From: Loki-b32 sp048941605
GTDB taxonomy: Archaea; Asgardarchaeota; Lokiarchaeia; Sigyniarchaeales; SOKP01
NCBI GenBank assembly: GCA_048941605.1
Contig: JBHLNL010000150.1
Coordinates: 1 to 8,937 of the forward strand
Length of the DNA stretch: 8,937 nt
Reading direction: 5' to 3'
In this document: piece by piece, positions 5,537-8,937 of the stretch
Numbering within the stretch: position 1 is the first letter of the stretch
How the letters are laid out: each line of letters starts with the position of its first letter
Translations under genes and position numbers: made by a program
The notes under the pieces: model-generated
The model's database searches: none
Told to the model about the DNA's origin: nothing
What the model saw: only the letters and a program-made list of their open reading frames with translations

Positions 5537-7519
5537 TTAAACTTTCTTTATATCACCAAATTCCTCTAAAAATTCTACAAAATCGCGAACAACTCTAGGA
5601 TAAAAAACATGATTAAATTCTAATGTCAGCACAGCGCTAATCTCTTTAAGATTAAAAGATAATTCAATGAAATTTTTCAACTCACGGACGTCCCCACCTG
5701 TTATATCTGGAGGTATTGGGACTTTAAACTTCTCATAAGCACTTGAAATTAAGATTGGTACGTAATATATCAGATTTCTCATTCCTACATAATTTAAAGT
5801 CCATTTCTGTTTAAAATAATCTGGTTCCTTAATAAGAGTAATGTCTAAAGAAAGCAACTTAGATAAATGATTCCACTGAGCTTGTAGATCATTCTGTAAT
5901 CTAATTAATTCATCATATTTTTCAGAAATTAATTTTTCAGTTATTGAATTTAATGAACCAAGCTGCTTTACTGAATCCAATATTTTTTGTTCATGTTTGG
6001 TAAAACTGTCAATTAAATTTAGTCCAAGAAAAATCAATTCTTCTTTTGATATTTCAAGATGAGCAGTCCTTTCATTGAGTTTATTAAATAGATCAAACAG
6101 CATTTTTTTTAGATTACCAAGTCTTTGATAAAAGGCTTCTTCTATAATTGGCCATGTTAGATTTAATGTTTCTTTATTTTGTATTGAAAAAATATAACTA
6201 GTACAGAGAGCGATGGCAATTACTCGTTTTAATTCTGTAGAATCACATTTATCTATAGTATCGAGAGAACTATGCCAAAATGGATCATTGTGTCCAATCA
6301 TTATTCCTGGAATTTTTATTGGAGTTCCCACAAAAACACAATGGTCACTTCCTCCTGAATAAGGAGTGAACCGATACCGCATAGGCATCTTAGTACCATT
6401 TATGGCTTCTCCATTGGGGTGATCTGCAATTTTTCTTGTGAGATATTTAATTACATCATTCAAAATTGAAGGTCTTGAATATGGGGCGAGATAAATTTCA
6501 CAAGGTTCTCCGATTATACTAGGGTGTTCTCCAATCATATCTAAATTAATATTGAAAAGTGCCTTTTTAACGATTTCTTCATGTTCCTTAACCCATGGAA
6601 ATGTCCCATGGAATTCAGGTACCCAGAGAAACCTTAATGTTCTTTTAGGGGGTTCTATTTTTTTCTGCTTTATAAGAGTTGTAAGTGAACGAGCGAATTC
6701 TATTAATCCACCAGATCCACTAGCGTTATCATTTACTCCTGCTGCGGGATGGCAAATATGTGCTGTTAATATGATTTCTTCTTGAGGTTTTTTTGTACCA
6801 CGAATAGCAGCAGAAATTACTTCTAATTCACTATCATACAGTTTAGCATTAATTTTAGCATGTAGTTTAACCACACCTTTTTCCAGAAGGTCCTTTAGAT
6901 GACGTGCTTGTTCGAAGGTAATGACAAATCCAAAACTTGTTTTCTCTAAAACTTCAGCTATTGCTGGAAACCTATTATACACAGTCATATTTAAATGATT
7001 AGCTGTTCTATCTGCGTTGGGATATACTATAACGCCCAAAGCTCCCTTTTCAACATATAAAGGAGGAACAATTATTCTTGGAGCTTCCATTAAAATTAAT
7101 TTACCCTTTACGTCCTTTCCTTCAAAATCTTCTTCTTTAATTCCTTTTCCAACATCTATCAACTCAGCAGATACATCACAACTTTTTGATCTCCCTACAA
7201 TACACATTGGAATATCCTGAAATCGACATAATGTTTCATTTTTCGGCTCTATCAACGATAATTCCCCTGATTTAATTTCCCAACTTTGAGTTGTTATCCA
7301 TTCCCAAGTCTTAGTTTTTCCATCCGCAGGATATTTATGGAGTTTAAGTTCATCTAAACCATAAGATTCTAGTTCTTTCATTACCCGTTCCACAATTTCA
7401 TGATAATCTTGTGAGCCTACCACACGATTATACTGCGAGATTTTTGCTACCCAATCTAAAGCGTATTTTCCACTTACTTCATTAAGAATTTCATTAATAA
7501 ATTTAGAAAGATCTTTCAT
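5537..7519 (-). CDS. M28/DUF4910-type zinc aminopeptidase-like protein with PA-like insert and C-terminal extension
   Basis: Likely a zinc-dependent aminopeptidase, 660 residues from the ATG at 7519. An in-frame GTG four codons upstream (7531) is possible but less likely. Zinc-site candidates follow M28 order: H254 and H257 in LTAHICHP, the bridging Asp D264 in GVNDNASGSGG, E302 in WVPEFHGT, D327 in NINLDMIG, and H416 in NDPFWHSSLDT. Only one Glu stands at the usual Glu-Glu site, as I recall for DUF4910-like relatives, so full activity is not certain. A PA-like segment (about 115-175) includes KGKLILMEA and EKGALGVIVYPN. After the catalytic domain (to about 430) comes a helical C-terminal region of about 230 residues that I do not recognise. 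No signal peptide or membrane segment is seen, so it is probably cytoplasmic. It lies 97 bp downstream of fumarase on the same strand and may be partly co-transcribed with it. Confidence 0.85.
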   Translation of the reverse strand: MKDLSKFINEILNEVSGKYALDWVAKISQYNRVVGSQDYHEIVERVMKELESYGLDELKLHKYPADGKTKTWEWITTQSWEIKSGELSLIEPKNETLCRFQDIPMCIVGRSKSCDVSAELIDVGKGIKEEDFEGKDVKGKLILMEAPRIIVPPLYVEKGALGVIVYPNADRTANHLNMTVYNRFPAIAEVLEKTSFGFVITFEQARHLKDLLEKGVVKLHAKINAKLYDSELEVISAAIRGTKKPQEEIILTAHICHPAAGVNDNASGSGGLIEFARSLTTLIKQKKIEPPKRTLRFLWVPEFHGTFPWVKEHEEIVKKALFNINLDMIGEHPSIIGEPCEIYLAPYSRPSILNDVIKYLTRKIADHPNGEAINGTKMPMRYRFTPYSGGSDHCVFVGTPIKIPGIMIGHNDPFWHSSLDTIDKCDSTELKRVIAIALCTSYIFSIQNKETLNLTWPIIEEAFYQRLGNLKKMLFDLFNKLNERTAHLEISKEELIFLGLNLIDSFTKHEQKILDSVKQLGSLNSITEKLISEKYDELIRLQNDLQAQWNHLSKLLSLDITLIKEPDYFKQKWTLNYVGMRNLIYYVPILISSAYEKFKVPIPPDITGGDVRELKNFIELSFNLKEISAVLTLEFNHVFYPRVVRDFVEFLEEFGDIKKV

Positions 7520-7551
7520 ATTATAAAGCACTAATTAAAAAATCTTGATGC

Positions 7552-7561
7552 TATTTAATTT
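7552..7561 (-). promoter_or_regulatory. Weak TATA-like candidate for the peptidase gene
   Basis: Read leftward this is AAATTAAATA, about 36 bp upstream of the ATG at 7519, which would give a leader of about 10 nt. In such AT-rich DNA this is weak evidence; read-through from fumarase is the alternative. Confidence 0.25.
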
Positions 7562-7602
7562 GATATTACAATCCAATTACATAAAAAGCTTATTAATGGA
7601 AA

Positions 7603-7621
7603 TTTAAAGATATTCTTTAAA
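7603..7621 (-). terminator. Perfect inverted repeat over the fumarase stop codon, possible weak terminator
   Basis: TTTAAAGA, a 3-base loop and TCTTTAAA form a perfect 8-bp hairpin that includes the fumarase stop codon (7617-7619). The stem is almost all A/T and only a short T run follows (7583-7587 on this strand), so it would be a weak terminator or an mRNA 3'-end structure. Chance is possible in AT-rich sequence. Confidence 0.3.
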
Positions 7622-8936
7622 TCATTTTTTTAGGATCCAATAAATCATCAAGATCTCCTTTAATCTTGATCCCTAATTCTTTAATTACTTCTCTAATTGT
7701 TTTATTCTCTTCGTACGCTTTTTGAGCAATTTCAGCAGTTTTATCATAACCAATTATAGGACTTAAATTAGTGACAATCATCAGTATTCTGTCTAGTTGA
7801 GAATTTATATTTTCTACATTAGCTTTCAAATCTTTTAAGCAATATTCTATAAATGAGTTTACTCCATTATTAAGGATGGTAATTGAATTAAGGATGTTAT
7901 AGATCATTAATGGTTTACACACATTCAAATCTAAAATACTACCGTAGGACTCTCCAAGTGATACTACAGAATCATTGCCAATAACTTGAAGACAAACTTG
8001 GATTATTGCTTCTGATTGGGTGGGGTTTATCTTGCCTGGCATTATTGAAGATCCGGGTTCATTTTGAGGTAAAATCAACTCTGCTAATCCCACTCGTGGT
8101 CCACTCCCCATCCAGCGAATATCATTAGCCATCTTTAATAATGATAAAGCTATCAAACGTAGGTTACTACTAACTTTAACAAGGGTATTATGTGAAGCAA
8201 TTCCTTCCGCTTTCACTGGATTAACCTTAAAGGGGAAATTAGTGATTTCAGAGAGATGAGATACTGTACGTTTAGGAAATTCTTTATGTGCATTCAATCC
8301 CGTTCCTAATACTGTCCCGCCTATTGGTATATAATACAATTCATTACAAGTTTCTTTTAATCTTCCTAAATTAGTTTCGATTTGCTTTTTATAAACCTCA
8401 AATTCTAAAGATAAAGGGATAGGAACGGCATCTTGTAAATGTGTCCTTCCTACTTTGACAATATCTTTGAACTCTTTAATTTTGTTTTCTAATAGTTCTT
8501 TGAGTTTTTCTAATACAGATAACAATTTTTGAATCATATGTAAAGTAGATAAATGCATTGTACTAGGGATTACGTCATTAGATGATTGACTTTTATTTAC
8601 ATGGTCATTTGGGTGTACTGGATACTTTTTACCAATAGGGTGTCCTAAAATTTCATTAGCGCGATTTGCTAAAACTTCATTCATATTCATATTTGTTTGA
8701 GTCCCAGATCCAGTTTGAAAGATATCAATCGGAAATTGGTCTAAATATTTATTTTCCTCTATTATTTCATTAATTGCTTGAAGTATAGCATCCCCATTAT
8801 CTTTATTAATCAAACCTAATTCTATATTCGTTATAAGACAAGCTTTTTTAATTTGGGCTAAAGAAGTAATAAAAATTTTAGGAAATGTCTTTCCACTTAT
8901 TTGAAAATTATTTATTGCTCTTTGAGTATTAATACC
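7617..8936 (-). CDS. fumC: Class II fumarate hydratase, N-terminus outside window
   Basis: Catalyses reversible hydration of fumarate to malate in the TCA cycle; a cytoplasmic homotetramer without an iron-sulfur cluster in this family. The frame is open to the right edge, and the TTG at 8813 is internal: upstream codons read NTQRAINNFQISG, a normal fumarase N-terminal region. About 439 residues are visible of about 460, so only some 20 are missing. Visible motifs: GSGTQTNMNMNE, HPNDHVNKSQSSND (about 8574-8615), VGRTHLQDAVP, GGTVLGTG, and the superfamily signature GSSIMPGKINPT (from 8054 leftward), followed by VIGND and LNVCKPLMIYN. HPNDHVN and NPTQSEA favour fumarase over aspartase, which usually has HPNDDVN and a different NP context. 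The stop lies within a short inverted repeat; the peptidase gene follows on the same strand. Confidence 0.93.
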   Translation of the reverse strand, partial: GINTQRAINNFQISGKTFPKIFITSLAQIKKACLITNIELGLINKDNGDAILQAINEIIEENKYLDQFPIDIFQTGSGTQTNMNMNEVLANRANEILGHPIGKKYPVHPNDHVNKSQSSNDVIPSTMHLSTLHMIQKLLSVLEKLKELLENKIKEFKDIVKVGRTHLQDAVPIPLSLEFEVYKKQIETNLGRLKETCNELYYIPIGGTVLGTGLNAHKEFPKRTVSHLSEITNFPFKVNPVKAEGIASHNTLVKVSSNLRLIALSLLKMANDIRWMGSGPRVGLAELILPQNEPGSSIMPGKINPTQSEAIIQVCLQVIGNDSVVSLGESYGSILDLNVCKPLMIYNILNSITILNNGVNSFIEYCLKDLKANVENINSQLDRILMIVTNLSPIIGYDKTAEIAQKAYEENKTIREVIKELGIKIKGDLDDLLDPKKMI

Positions 8937-8937
8937 C

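Noticed and set aside
6552..7220. Rightward open frames inside the peptidase gene
   Set aside because: They are antisense to the PA-like and zinc-site coding regions, with no ribosome site and no recognisable protein pattern.
8811..8813. TTG start of fumarase at 8813
   Set aside because: Codons upstream of it encode a typical fumarase N-terminal region (TQRAINNF), so the gene continues through the right edge.

Overview
The window is AT-rich (roughly 25-38% GC by hand count in sampled stretches) and gene-dense. It holds eight protein-coding genes, two of them cut by the window edges. No tRNA, rRNA, CRISPR array or insertion sequence was seen. The organism is probably an archaeon, and an Asgard archaeon (Lokiarchaeia-like) is the best guess. 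The reasons are TATA-like boxes about 20-28 bp upstream of start codons with little or no leader, few Shine-Dalgarno sites, T-tract terminators, and a gelsolin-like segment on a long helical protein. Gelsolin-type domains are known from Asgard genomes but are rare in other prokaryotes. The placement is an inference; a low-GC bacterium is not formally excluded.

Left part (1-2553): the C-terminal 60% or so of a [4Fe-4S] aconitase runs rightward off the left edge and ends at a T-rich terminator. A leftward GNAT-like acetyltransferase follows, tail-to-tail with it. A rightward SAM-dependent methyltransferase diverges from the acetyltransferase across a 72-bp two-way promoter region. The methyltransferase broadly resembles the family that includes trans-aconitate methyltransferases, which is suggestive next to aconitase.

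Centre (2565-5503): a leftward two-gene operon encodes long, highly charged helical proteins of 540 and 337 residues. The 540-residue protein begins with a gelsolin-like domain. Both carry the same about 50-residue tryptophan-containing module (two copies and one copy), the same TPR-like hairpins and the same C-terminal tail, so they are diverged relatives. This is the most unusual part of the window. Diverging from it is a 50-residue DUF4177-like gene with the only strong Shine-Dalgarno site seen here.

Right part (5537-8937): a leftward zinc aminopeptidase-like protein of the M28/DUF4910 type, with an unassigned about 230-residue C-terminal extension, lies downstream of a class II fumarase that runs off the right edge. 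Aconitase and fumarase within 9 kb point to TCA-cycle metabolism, although they are on opposite strands and separated by unrelated genes.
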